Shown here one piece after another: positions 1 to 6,011 of a stretch of DNA of 6,011 nt (the stretch's first letter is position 1; each line of letters opens with the position of its first letter). A program made the position numbers and the translations under genes. Below the pieces are notes generated by a model. It did no database searches, was not told where the DNA came from, and was given only the letters and a program-made list of their open reading frames with translations. The DNA comes from an uncultured Caryophanales bacterium. Lineage in GTDB: Bacteria; Bacillota_I; Bacilli_A; RFN20; CAG-826. Location of the stretch: the NCBI GenBank assembly GCA_937895315.1, contig CALAWM010000065.1, positions 1 to 6,011 of the forward strand, written 5' to 3'.

Positions 1-1015
1 CCTTCATCCTTCGGGGCGGTAAGTGAATTTTTTTACGACCGGATAAATAATCACCAGTTAACGACCGGGGATTATTCATTACGTCTTCAAGGGAGCCGCT
101 TACTACAACTTCCCCACCATGCACACCGGCTCCTGGACCAATATCAACAATATAATCGGCACTTCGAATGGTATCTTCATCGTGCTCGACAACAATTAAA
201 GTATTACCTAAATTAACCATATCTTTTAAGGCTTGGATTAATTTATCATTATCGCGTTGGTGAAGACCAATACTTGGTTCATCAAGTACATATAAAACTC
301 CAGTTAATTTCGAACCAATCTGGGTCGCTAACCGAATCCGTTGCGCTTCACCGCCCGATAAAGAACTACTGGAACGCGCTAAAGTTAAATAATCAAGACC
401 GACTTTAATTAAAAAAGTTAGGCGATGGTCAATTTCCGTTAACACAAGTTGACTAATCGTTTGATCAGTAACACTAAGTTTTGCTTTTGTTTCTTCAAGA
501 AACGCTTTTAAGTCACCAATTTGCATAACCGTTAGGTCATAAATACTTTTGCCGTTTATTTTCACGGCTAAAGCTTGTTCGTTTAAACGTTGACCTTTAC
601 AAGCGGTACACGTCGTATCACGCATGAACTTTTCATAATATTCACGCATTTGATCACTGACCGTTTCTTGATACAGCCGTTCAATTCGTACTTTGATGCC
701 TTCAATCTTCCCTTTACGGTGAATTGTATTGCCGTTCACGGTCACAATTTTAAAATCATGATTAATCGGACTACCATTTAAAATAAGGGCTTTATGTTCT
801 TCATTTAATTCTTTAAACGGAACATGAATCGGGATTTTATAAAACTCACATAATTTAATAAATTCTTGCCATTCAATGTTTTGACTACCGACAATGTTTT
901 TATGGTATTCGACCGCCCCTTCCGCCAAACTCATGGTTGGATCAGGGACTAAAATATTAACATCAACTTCGCGTTTAATGCCTAAGCCGCGACATTCCTT
1001 ACAAAAACCCATCGG
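1..1015 (-). pseudogene. uvrA: uvrA fragment C: end of zinc finger and ABC signature/Walker B of the first ATPase, open to the window edge
   Basis: This frame resumes as PMGFCKECRGLGIKREVD and stays open, with no stop, to base 1, where it reads GDYLSGRKKIHLPPRR. It holds CTAC, LSGGEAQRIRLATQIGS, VLYVLDEPSIGLHQRDN and VVEHDED. The first ATG (1010-1012) is inside the zinc finger with no ribosome-binding site upstream, so it does not look like a separate gene start. Confidence 0.85.
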
Positions 1016-1532
1016 CGTTAAAACTGAAGAGACGGGGTTCAAGACGCGGGACACTAAAGCCACAAATATGGCAAGAATTATGGGCCGAGAACATTACTTC
1101 TTCATCATTAAGTAATAAGGTAATATAACCATGACCATAATCAAGCGCGGTTTTGATACCTTCAAAGATACGTGACCGATTTTCGTCTTTTAACACAAGG
1201 CGATTAATAACTAAATCAATATCATGCCGTTTATTTTTATCTAAATCACCAATTTCATCTAAAGCTTTAATTTCCCCATTTAAGCGAATACGCACAAAAC
1301 CTTCTTTAGCAATCTTCACTAAAGTATCTTTGTGACTCCCTTTTTCGGCTTTAACAAGTGGGGCTAAAATTTGCACTCTTGTTTTTTCCGGATATTCAAA
1401 CACTTTATTTAAAATTTGTTCGGGGGAGAAAGATAAAATCGGAATATTGTGGGTCGGACAATAAGGCACGCCAATCCGCGCGAATAAAAGCCGGAAATAA
1501 TCATAAATGTCAGTAATGGTCCCATTGAACAA
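999..1532 (-). pseudogene. uvrA: uvrA fragment B: UvrB-binding/insertion region up to the zinc finger
   Basis: Family-like sequence runs from GTITDIYDY (codon GGG at 1521-1523) to EPRLFSFN (AAC at 1017-1019), then goes off-frame to a stop at 999-1001. The only start available at its head is a TTG at 1530-1532, which lies inside the inserted DNA and has no Shine-Dalgarno site, so independent translation is unlikely. Confidence 0.8.
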
Positions 1533-1840
1533 AAGTCAACGGTGGACCGCGGGTTATTACTCGTTGACTTTTGTTCAATGCTAATTGCCGGACTTAGTCC
1601 TTCAATCGAATCAACATCGGGTTTTGCAACACTTCCTAAAAATTGTCGGGCATAACTACTCAAACTTTCGACGTAACGCCGTTGCCCTTCGTTATAAATT
1701 GTATTTAAGGCTAAAGTACTTTTGCCACTTCCGGATAGACCAGTAAAAACGACCAATTTGTTTTTGGGAATGGTGACATTAATGTTTTTAAGATTGTTGT
1801 CCCGAGCACCTTTAATAATAATGTAATCTTTTTTATTCAT
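1409..1840 (-). pseudogene. uvrA: uvrA fragment A: N-terminal 101 codons plus 42 out-of-frame codons
   Basis: The first open stretch of the broken uvrA carries Walker A and the conserved NPRSTV, then reads the inserted DNA as DFCSM and continues off-frame to a TAA at 1409-1411. A 143-residue product would have a P-loop but no ABC signature, Walker B or zinc finger, so it could not act as UvrA. Confidence 0.85.
1523..1580. repeat. 19-bp perfect inverted repeat created by insertion inside uvrA
   Basis: Arm 1 (1523-1541) and arm 2 (1562-1580) are perfect reverse complements, 19 bp each, around a 20-nt loop (1542-1561). On the coding strand arm 2 is the normal uvrA sequence (encoding IEQKST). 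Arm 1 is five bases of normal uvrA (CGTTG) followed by 14 extra bases that are absent from the family reading frame. No T-run follows, so it is not an intrinsic terminator. No transposon ends, target duplication or gene lies within it. Confidence 0.95.
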
Positions 1841-1902
1841 ACCCTTTATTTTAACCTATGGTTAGTCCTTTTCGTATAAAAATGACTTTAATTTCTTTAT
1901 CG

Positions 1903-1931
1903 TTATCAAATTTAGAAAAATAATCTATAAT
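1903..1931 (+). promoter_or_regulatory. sigma-A-type promoter for tRNA-Pro
   Basis: A -35 box TTATCA (1903-1908, 4 of 6 to consensus), a 17-bp spacer and a perfect -10 TATAAT (1926-1931) lie 9 bp before the tRNA 5' end. The 100-bp spacer between uvrA and the tRNA (1841-1940) holds no other clear signal. In particular I see no convincing minus-strand promoter for uvrA there. Confidence 0.75.
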
Positions 1932-1940
1932 ATCACTAGT

Positions 1941-2017
1941 CGGGACGTAGCACAGCTTGGTAGTGCGCTACCTTGGGGTGGTAGAGGTCGTGAGTTCAAA
2001 TCTCATCGTTCCGACCA
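1941..2017 (+). tRNA. tRNA-Pro, anticodon GGG
   Basis: A full 77-nt cloverleaf: acceptor CGGGACG (1941-1947) pairs with CGTTCCG (2007-2013) with one G-T wobble; D-stem GCAC/GTGC; anticodon stem CTACC (1968-1972)/GGTAG (1980-1984) with loop TTGGGGT placing GGG at 1975-1977; T-arm GTGAG-TTCAAAT-CTCAT. Discriminator A2014 and an encoded CCA (2015-2017) complete it. GGG reads Pro codons CCC and CCU. The usual Pro isoacceptor in small AT-rich genomes is UGG, so this is likely a second isoacceptor. It stands alone between two minus-strand genes with its own promoter and terminator. Confidence 0.95.
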
Positions 2018-2049
2018 TTTTTTTATTTTAAAGCGAATTGCACAAATAA

Positions 2050-2080
2050 AAAACCTCGGATTTAACTCCGAGGTTTTCTT
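2050..2080. terminator. bidirectional intrinsic terminator for tRNA-Pro and nifJ
   Basis: The stem 2050-2060 / 2067-2077 (core CCTCGGA/TCCGAGG, flanked by A-T pairs) closes a 6-nt loop. On the plus strand it is followed by TTTTCTTTT, ending tRNA-Pro transcripts. On the minus strand it is followed by a run of six T, ending nifJ 16 bp after its stop codon. Confidence 0.9.
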
Positions 2081-2095
2081 TTAATTAATTAATGT

Positions 2096-5000
2096 TTATT
2101 CAAACTTTTTAAGTCTTAAGTAGCGTTTTTCCGCTTCTTTTTCCGACTTCGTAAGTAAGAATTCGGCATTTTCTGGATTAACGGTTGGTAATTGACTAAA
2201 CCGTGTTTCACCCATCACGAATTCACGGAATTGGGTGTAATCTGGTTCTTTCATATCCCACGTTAATGGTGATTTGCCTTCGGCTTCAAGTCGTGGATCA
2301 TAACGGAAGATTGGCCAATAGCCGCTGGCGACCGCTTTCTTTTCCACACTGATATGGTTACTTAAACCACCTTTAATCCCGTGTTCAGTACATGGGCTGT
2401 AGGCGATAATTAAGGATGGTCCGTTATAACTTTCCGCTTCACTAATGGCGCGGATCGTTGCTACTGGGTTAGCACCAAGGGCGACTTGGGCGACGTAGAC
2501 ATCACCATAAGCCATGGCCATCATTGCTAAGTTTTTCTTGGCACCAGTTTTACCGCTGGCGGCAAATTTAGCAATTGCCCCAGTTTGCGTTGCTTTACTC
2601 GCTTGTCCACCAGTATTACTATAAACTTCGGTGTCCATTACTAAGACGTTGACGTTGGCACCACTTGCTAAAACGTGATCTAAACCACCATAGCCAATGT
2701 CATATGCCCAACCATCACCACCGATGATCCAGACTGATTTATCAAGGATATCATCTTTGTATTTGAGTGCTTCTTTAATGCCAGCATCTTTTGATTTTTC
2801 AATTAATGCGACAAGTTCTTTAACATAAGTCCGTACTTCTTTACGGGCAGTTGGGGCGGCAATGTATTTTTCAAGTAAGACTCTTAATTCTGGTTCAACT
2901 TTATCTAAGGCTTTTTGGAAGATGTCTACGATCAGACTTAATTTATAGTCATTTGCCATCCGCATACCAAAGCCATATTCAGCGTTATCTTCAAAGAGAC
3001 TATTACCCCATGCGACCCCTTCACCATCTTTATTAGTCGTAAATGGTGTTCCCGGAACACTACCGCAGTAGATTGAACTACAACCGGTGGCGTTAGCGAC
3101 TAACATATCTTGACCAAAGAGTTGGGTAATAAGCCGGTAGTATGGCGTTTCACCACAGCCGGCACAAGCACCGCTAATTTCCATGTGTGGCATTAAGAAG
3201 CCAACACCTTTTGGCGTCGTAAGTGGGAATTTATCACTCTTATAAGTAACATGTTTATATAAGTAATCTGCGGCCGGTTCATATTGGTATTCACCTTTGG
3301 CGTCAACCATTTCCAGCGCTTTTTTACCGCCCTTTCCAGGACAGGTGACGACACAGAGTCCGCAGCCAACGCAGTTCATTGAAGAAACTTGAATGCGGAA
3401 TTTAAGTCCGGCAACGGTTGGTCCCATTGCTGGTAAGACGTCATCTTTAACGTTTTCTGGTAAGCCGGCAACTTCTTTTTCGTCAAGTAAGAATGGACGA
3501 ATGGTCGCGTGTGGACAAACAAGACTACAGGTATTAGATTGAATACAATTTTCTTTAGTCCAGTGTGGAACCATACTGGCGATCGAACGTTTTTGTCTGA
3601 AGGTGATGTCATTTGTCATCGTACCATCAAGTAAATCCCATTCCATGAAGGTGGAGACTGGTAAGTCATAACCTTCTAAGTTATCAATTGGGTTAACGTA
3701 TTCATCAAAGTATTTATCGCCTAGTAATTGCCCCACTTTATGTGGTTTTAAGTTAATCCAACTTGGATCAACGGCGACTTCTTTAACACCGGCTGCGCCA
3801 GCGTCAATCGCGGCAAAGTTTTGTTCAACAATTTCATCACCTTTACGACCATAGGTCTTTTCGGCATATTCTTTCATTAAATCAAGAGCTTGTGAATAAG
3901 GCATAATGTCTTGATTTAAATAGAAGAATGACGATTGTAAGATGGTGTTTGTGTGGCGACCCATCCCAAGTTCTTGGGCGATTTTATTCGCATCGATGAT
4001 AAACATCTTGGCGTTTCTTTTCGCTAAGCCGTATTTGACCCGGTTTGGTAAGGCGTTAATTAATTCTTCACCAGTTAAGGATGTATTAAGTAAGAATGTT
4101 CCGCCCTTACGAAGGTGACGAATCATATCAAATTTATATAAGTAACTATCTTGTGAGGCACTGATAAAACCAGCGTTTTCGACATAATATGTTGAGTGAA
4201 TTGGTTTTTTGCCAAAACGTAAGTAACTTCTTGTTGGTCCGCCGGCTTTCCGTGAGTCATAGGCAAAATAAGCTTGGGCGTATTGGTTGGTGGCGTCACC
4301 AATGATTTTAATACTTGATTTATTGGCGCTAACGGTTCCATCACTTCCTAAACCATAGAATAAACATTCAGTATGACCATTATCAATATGATATTCATCA
4401 TCAAATGGCACACTTAATTTGGTGACATCATCATGAATACCGATGGTAAATGAATGCCATGGATTATTGTCTAAGAAATCATAGACTGCTTTAAGGTGTT
4501 TTGGTTGGGTGTCACGGCTACTAATACCATAACGTCCACCAACGATGACATCAACTTTCCGCCCTTGTTGTTTTAAGGCAGTTAAGACGTCAACATAAAG
4601 TGGTTCACCAACAGCACCCACTTCTTTAGTACGATCTAAGACGGCAATCTTTTTAACGGATGCCGGAATAACACTTACTAAATGTTTAGCGCTGAATGGG
4701 CGGTATAAGTGAACTTTGACAAGACCAAGTTTTTCACCTTTTTTATTTAAGTCATCAACTACTTCTAAGATTGCTTCGGTAACACTACCCATTGCGATAA
4801 TAACTTTCGTTGCTTCTGGGTGTCCATAATAAACAAATGGAGCATATGTTCTGCCACTTAATTTACTGGCTTTTTCAAAGTAATTAACGGCGACATCTAA
4901 GACGTTCCGGTAATGTAAGTTTTGCGCTTCTTTACCTTGGAAGGCGATGTCATCATTTTCCGCTCCACCGCGGGTTACTGGGTTAGTGTGTGGATTAAGT

Positions 5001-5626
5001 GCTCTTTTTCTAAAGTGCGCAACTTTATCTTCGGGTAAAAGTTTTTTCCATTCCGCATCATCAATGATTTCGATGTTTTGAATTTCGTGGGAAGTTCTAA
5101 AACCATCAAAGAAATGTAAGACTGGGGCACTCGCGTCAATCGCGATTAAGTGACTAACGTGGGCAAGATCAGCAACTTCTTGGACACTATGGCTCACAAC
5201 CATCGTGACCCCGGTTTGCCGTACTGCGTAAATATCTTGGTGATCACCAAAGATACTTAATGAACGTGAGGCAATACTTCTTGCGCTAACGTGAAGAACA
5301 GCAGGTAAAAGTTCTCCCACCCATTTATAAATGTTTGGAAGCATGAGTAATAAACCTTGAGAAGCAGTATAAGTTGTTGCTAGTGCGCCCCCTTGTAAAG
5401 CACCATGGACAGCACCGGCCGCCCCCGCTTCACTTTGGAGTTCGGTCACTTTAACTTTGCTGCCAAAATAGTTTAATTTGCCTTGTGATGAAAATAAATC
5501 AACAAGTTCTGCCATCGGTGAAGATGGCGTAATTGGATAAATAGCCGCAATATCAGTATATAAATAACTGACCCGCGCTGCGGCGGCGTTCCCGTCTAGT
5601 GAGACAAAGGATTTTTTAATAGCCAT
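2096..5626 (-). CDS. nifJ: pyruvate:ferredoxin (flavodoxin) oxidoreductase, single-chain PFOR
   Basis: A homodimeric cytosolic enzyme of anaerobes that oxidatively decarboxylates pyruvate with CoA to acetyl-CoA and CO2, passing electrons to ferredoxin or flavodoxin. The 1176 residues match the usual ~1170-1200; no C-terminal protective extension is seen. Domain I has YPITPSSPMAE (Thr33 for pyruvate), catalytic Glu66 in QSEAGAAGA and Arg116. The gamma-like and linker domains follow. The ferredoxin-like domain has C694-x2-S697-x2-C700-x3-C704 and a complete C752/755/758/762. The TPP domain has GDGWAYD (Asp971), VYSNTGGQ (Asn1004) and proximal-cluster cysteines 821, 824, 849 and 1079. Ser697 stands where the family has a cluster ligand. 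The start at 5624-5626 was chosen because MAIKKSFVSLDGNAA is the family N-terminus and GGAGGT lies 5 nt upstream; the frame extends 21 codons further without support. The gene is monocistronic between terminators. Confidence 0.97.
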   Translation of the reverse strand: MAIKKSFVSLDGNAAAARVSYLYTDIAAIYPITPSSPMAELVDLFSSQGKLNYFGSKVKVTELQSEAGAAGAVHGALQGGALATTYTASQGLLLMLPNIYKWVGELLPAVLHVSARSIASRSLSIFGDHQDIYAVRQTGVTMVVSHSVQEVADLAHVSHLIAIDASAPVLHFFDGFRTSHEIQNIEIIDDAEWKKLLPEDKVAHFRKRALNPHTNPVTRGGAENDDIAFQGKEAQNLHYRNVLDVAVNYFEKASKLSGRTYAPFVYYGHPEATKVIIAMGSVTEAILEVVDDLNKKGEKLGLVKVHLYRPFSAKHLVSVIPASVKKIAVLDRTKEVGAVGEPLYVDVLTALKQQGRKVDVIVGGRYGISSRDTQPKHLKAVYDFLDNNPWHSFTIGIHDDVTKLSVPFDDEYHIDNGHTECLFYGLGSDGTVSANKSSIKIIGDATNQYAQAYFAYDSRKAGGPTRSYLRFGKKPIHSTYYVENAGFISASQDSYLYKFDMIRHLRKGGTFLLNTSLTGEELINALPNRVKYGLAKRNAKMFIIDANKIAQELGMGRHTNTILQSSFFYLNQDIMPYSQALDLMKEYAEKTYGRKGDEIVEQNFAAIDAGAAGVKEVAVDPSWINLKPHKVGQLLGDKYFDEYVNPIDNLEGYDLPVSTFMEWDLLDGTMTNDITFRQKRSIASMVPHWTKENCIQSNTCSLVCPHATIRPFLLDEKEVAGLPENVKDDVLPAMGPTVAGLKFRIQVSSMNCVGCGLCVVTCPGKGGKKALEMVDAKGEYQYEPAADYLYKHVTYKSDKFPLTTPKGVGFLMPHMEISGACAGCGETPYYRLITQLFGQDMLVANATGCSSIYCGSVPGTPFTTNKDGEGVAWGNSLFEDNAEYGFGMRMANDYKLSLIVDIFQKALDKVEPELRVLLEKYIAAPTARKEVRTYVKELVALIEKSKDAGIKEALKYKDDILDKSVWIIGGDGWAYDIGYGGLDHVLASGANVNVLVMDTEVYSNTGGQASKATQTGAIAKFAASGKTGAKKNLAMMAMAYGDVYVAQVALGANPVATIRAISEAESYNGPSLIIAYSPCTEHGIKGGLSNHISVEKKAVASGYWPIFRYDPRLEAEGKSPLTWDMKEPDYTQFREFVMGETRFSQLPTVNPENAEFLLTKSEKEAEKRYLRLKKFE

Positions 5627-5631
5627 AATTG

Positions 5632-5637
5632 ACCTCC
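5632..5637 (-). promoter_or_regulatory. nifJ ribosome-binding site
   Basis: GGAGGT on the minus strand ends 5 nt before the ATG at 5626. It fixes the start codon and rules out the longer upstream reading, whose ATGs at 5689 and 5680 lie in the promoter region. Confidence 0.9.
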
Positions 5638-5656
5638 ATAAATAATCTACTGTCTT

Positions 5657-5685
5657 ATTATAAATAATAAGCGCTTCCATTGTAA
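5657..5685 (-). promoter_or_regulatory. nifJ promoter P1
   Basis: A perfect -10 TATAAT (5657-5662) has a weak -35 TTACAA (5680-5685) at 17 bp, or CTTACA (5681-5686) at 18 bp. Transcription would begin near 5650, giving a leader of about 24 nt that contains the ribosome-binding site. The weak -35 is typical of a regulated promoter. Confidence 0.65.
5666..5679 (-). promoter_or_regulatory. cre-like (CcpA) operator inside the nifJ promoter spacer
   Basis: TGGAAGCGCTTATT lies wholly between the -35 and -10 of P1, with a perfect AAGCGCTT palindrome at its core. Read with one flanking base it fits the relaxed catabolite-responsive-element pattern WTGNAANCGNWNNCW except for one position (T where C is expected). 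Bound CcpA would block polymerase. Whether this genome encodes CcpA cannot be seen here. Confidence 0.45.
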
Positions 5686-5708
5686 GCAATGTTGTAAAAA
5701 GAAGGGAA

Positions 5709-5736
5709 AATTTACCGATATGTAAGACAGTGTCAA
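5709..5736 (-). promoter_or_regulatory. possible second nifJ promoter P2
   Basis: A perfect -35 TTGACA (5731-5736) is followed after 16 bp by a poor -10 TAAATT (5709-5714, 4 of 6). It sits just after the tRNA-Lys terminator and would give a longer leader that runs through P1. The weak -10 makes it uncertain. Confidence 0.35.
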
Positions 5737-5772
5737 AAAAATAAAGAAAAAACTCCCGATTAACGAGAGTTT
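5735..5772 (-). terminator. intrinsic terminator of tRNA-Lys
   Basis: On the minus strand the stem AAACTCTCG / CGGGAGTTT (5750-5758 with 5764-5772, one C-A mismatch, 5-nt loop) is followed by a T-rich tract, complementary to the A-rich 5735-5749. It begins 10 bp after the tRNA 3' end and separates it from nifJ. Confidence 0.8.
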
Positions 5773-5782
5773 GTTGTTTTCT

Positions 5783-5858
5783 TGGTAGACCGTACAGGAT
5801 TTGAACCTGCGACCCGTTGATTAAGAGTCAACTGCTCTGCCAACTGAGCTAACGGTCC
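5783..5858 (-). tRNA. tRNA-Lys, anticodon CTT
   Basis: A 76-nt cloverleaf on the minus strand: acceptor GGACCGT / ACGGTCT, D-arm AGCTCAGTTGGCAGAGC, anticodon stem GTTGA/TCAAC with loop CTCTTAA giving anticodon CTT (5823-5825), T-arm GCAGG-TTCAAAT-CCTGT, discriminator A and an encoded CCA (5783-5785). CUU reads AAG. A genome this AT-rich would also need a UUU isoacceptor elsewhere. It is a single-gene unit with its own promoter and terminator. Confidence 0.96.
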
Positions 5859-5872
5859 ATATCGGCTTATTT

Positions 5873-5900
5873 ATTATATACTTATCTCATCATATTGCAA
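5873..5900 (-). promoter_or_regulatory. sigma-A-type promoter for tRNA-Lys
   Basis: -35 TTGCAA (5895-5900, 4 of 6) and a perfect -10 TATAAT (5873-5878), 16 bp apart, end 14 bp before the tRNA 5' end. Confidence 0.75.
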
Positions 5901-5928
5901 GAGAAAAAACCCCGGGTTTCCGGGGTTT
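5901..5928 (-). terminator. strong intrinsic terminator after the right-edge gene
   Basis: The perfect 9-bp stem AAACCCCGG (5907-5915) / CCGGGGTTT (5920-5928) has a 4-nt loop. On the minus strand it ends in six T. It lies 22 bp after the stop of the gene that enters from the right and insulates the tRNA-Lys promoter from it. Confidence 0.88.
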
Positions 5929-5950
5929 CTTTAATTCGTTTTTATGATGA

Positions 5951-6011
5951 TTAGGCTAAGGTTAACATGCCTTCGAATTGGAATGGTCCGAAGTTTAACA
6001 CGCCGCCGTAC
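5951..6011 (-). CDS. C-terminal end of an unidentified protein, cut by the window edge
   Basis: The minus-strand frame reads YGGVLNFGPFQFEGMLTLA and stops at TAA (5951-5953). A strong terminator 22 bp further on supports this as a true gene end. The hydrophobic and aromatic tail would suit the final beta-strands of an enzyme domain, but 19 residues are too few to name a family and I do not recognise it. Another minus-strand frame is also open across this short stretch, so the frame choice rests on the stop-terminator spacing. Confidence 0.55.
   Translation of the reverse strand, partial: YGGVLNFGPFQFEGMLTLA

Larger units (their letters stand above)
1..1840 (-). pseudogene. uvrA: uvrA, excinuclease ABC subunit A, frameshifted twice and cut by the window edge
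   Basis: UvrA is the dimeric ABC ATPase that finds DNA lesions and loads UvrB in nucleotide excision repair. Joining three frames rebuilds about 609 residues of a protein usually near 940. Seen in order: [11 protein letters not shown] near the N-terminus, Walker A GLSGSGKS (34-41), the Q-rich stretch [17 protein letters not shown] ending at residue 101, [18 protein letters not shown], the first zinc finger CHIC-x20-CKEC (around 251-278), a CTAC pair, ABC signature LSGGEAQRIRLATQIGS from 490, Walker B VLYVLDEPS (511-519) and H-loop His549. The second ATPase half lies off the window. Frame break 1 is a 14-bp insertion after V101; break 2 is a 2-bp deletion at about codon 271. Conservation on both sides is strong, so inactivation is recent or the consensus is wrong. 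Start ATG at 1838-1840 matches the family N-terminus, but its only Shine-Dalgarno-like AAAGGG sits 1 nt from ATG. Confidence 0.93.

Noticed and set aside
590..1335. Plus-strand open frames at 590-781, 894-1115 and 1153-1335
   Set aside because: They lie opposite conserved uvrA coding sequence and their translations have no recognisable domain.
1523..1580. Inverted repeat as an invertible phase-variation switch or a miniature transposon
   Set aside because: Flipping the 20-nt loop would not restore the frame, no direct target duplication flanks it, and the insert is fully explained as a copy of adjacent uvrA sequence.
1523..1580. Inverted repeat as a transcription terminator or programmed frameshift stimulator
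   Set aside because: No T-run follows on either strand, no slippery heptamer precedes it, and the inserted bases are absent from the conserved family sequence.
2851..4344. Open frames at 2851-3036 (plus), 3376-3612 and 4123-4344 (minus) inside nifJ
   Set aside because: Each overlaps an intact, strongly conserved PFOR reading frame and resembles out-of-frame shadow sequence.
5627..5689. A 21-codon N-terminal extension of nifJ beginning at ATG 5689
   Set aside because: It lies over the promoter -10 and cre-like element, has no homology to the PFOR N-terminus, and a consensus RBS points to the ATG at 5626.
5680..5700. A Rex (NADH-sensing) operator upstream of nifJ
   Set aside because: The TTACAACATTGCTTACAA stretch on the minus strand is not the TTGTGAAA-TTCACAA palindrome; the halves do not pair.
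5951..6011. Naming the right-edge gene from its C-terminal tail
   Set aside because: Nineteen residues with no signature motif do not support a family call.

Overview
The window comes from a low-GC, Gram-positive-type bacterium that uses the standard genetic code: Trp is TGG, stops are TAA, Shine-Dalgarno sites are strong, and promoters are AT-rich TATAAT type. Protein sequence and layout fit the Bacilli / Acholeplasma-like grade (Mollicutes relatives that did not reassign TGA). That placement is an inference. All protein genes are on the minus strand; one tRNA is on the plus strand.

Region by region: (1) 1-1840, minus: the N-terminal ~609 codons of uvrA (nucleotide-excision-repair damage sensor), running off the left edge. 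The protein sequence is well conserved but the frame is broken twice: by a 14-bp insertion near 1523-1536 that is an inverted copy of the nearby sequence at 1567-1580 (a template-switch signature), and by a 2-bp deletion near 1015-1017 inside the first zinc finger. The two changes sum to +12, but the stretch between them is out of frame and contains a stop. (2) 1841-2095: a divergent spacer with a sigma-A-type promoter, a plus-strand tRNA-Pro(GGG), and a bidirectional terminator shared with nifJ. (3) 2096-5626, minus: an intact 1176-residue pyruvate:ferredoxin/flavodoxin oxidoreductase (nifJ/PFOR) with every thiamine-diphosphate and proximal-cluster residue, but with Ser in place of one Cys ligand in the ferredoxin-like domain. 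(4) 5627-5782: the nifJ control region, with a consensus RBS, one good promoter with a catabolite-responsive-element-like palindrome in its spacer, a possible second upstream promoter, and a 9-bp inverted repeat. (5) 5783-5858, minus: tRNA-Lys(CUU) with its own promoter and terminator. (6) 5901-6011: a strong terminator and the last 19 codons of an unidentified minus-strand gene.

The genes do not form one operon: each unit has its own terminator. Functionally the window pairs anaerobic pyruvate metabolism (nifJ, possibly under carbon catabolite control) with two single tRNA genes and a repair gene that looks recently inactivated or carries consensus errors. No mobile element, CRISPR array or clearly new multi-gene system is present. 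The observations most worth checking are the self-templated insertion in uvrA and the missing cluster ligand in PFOR.
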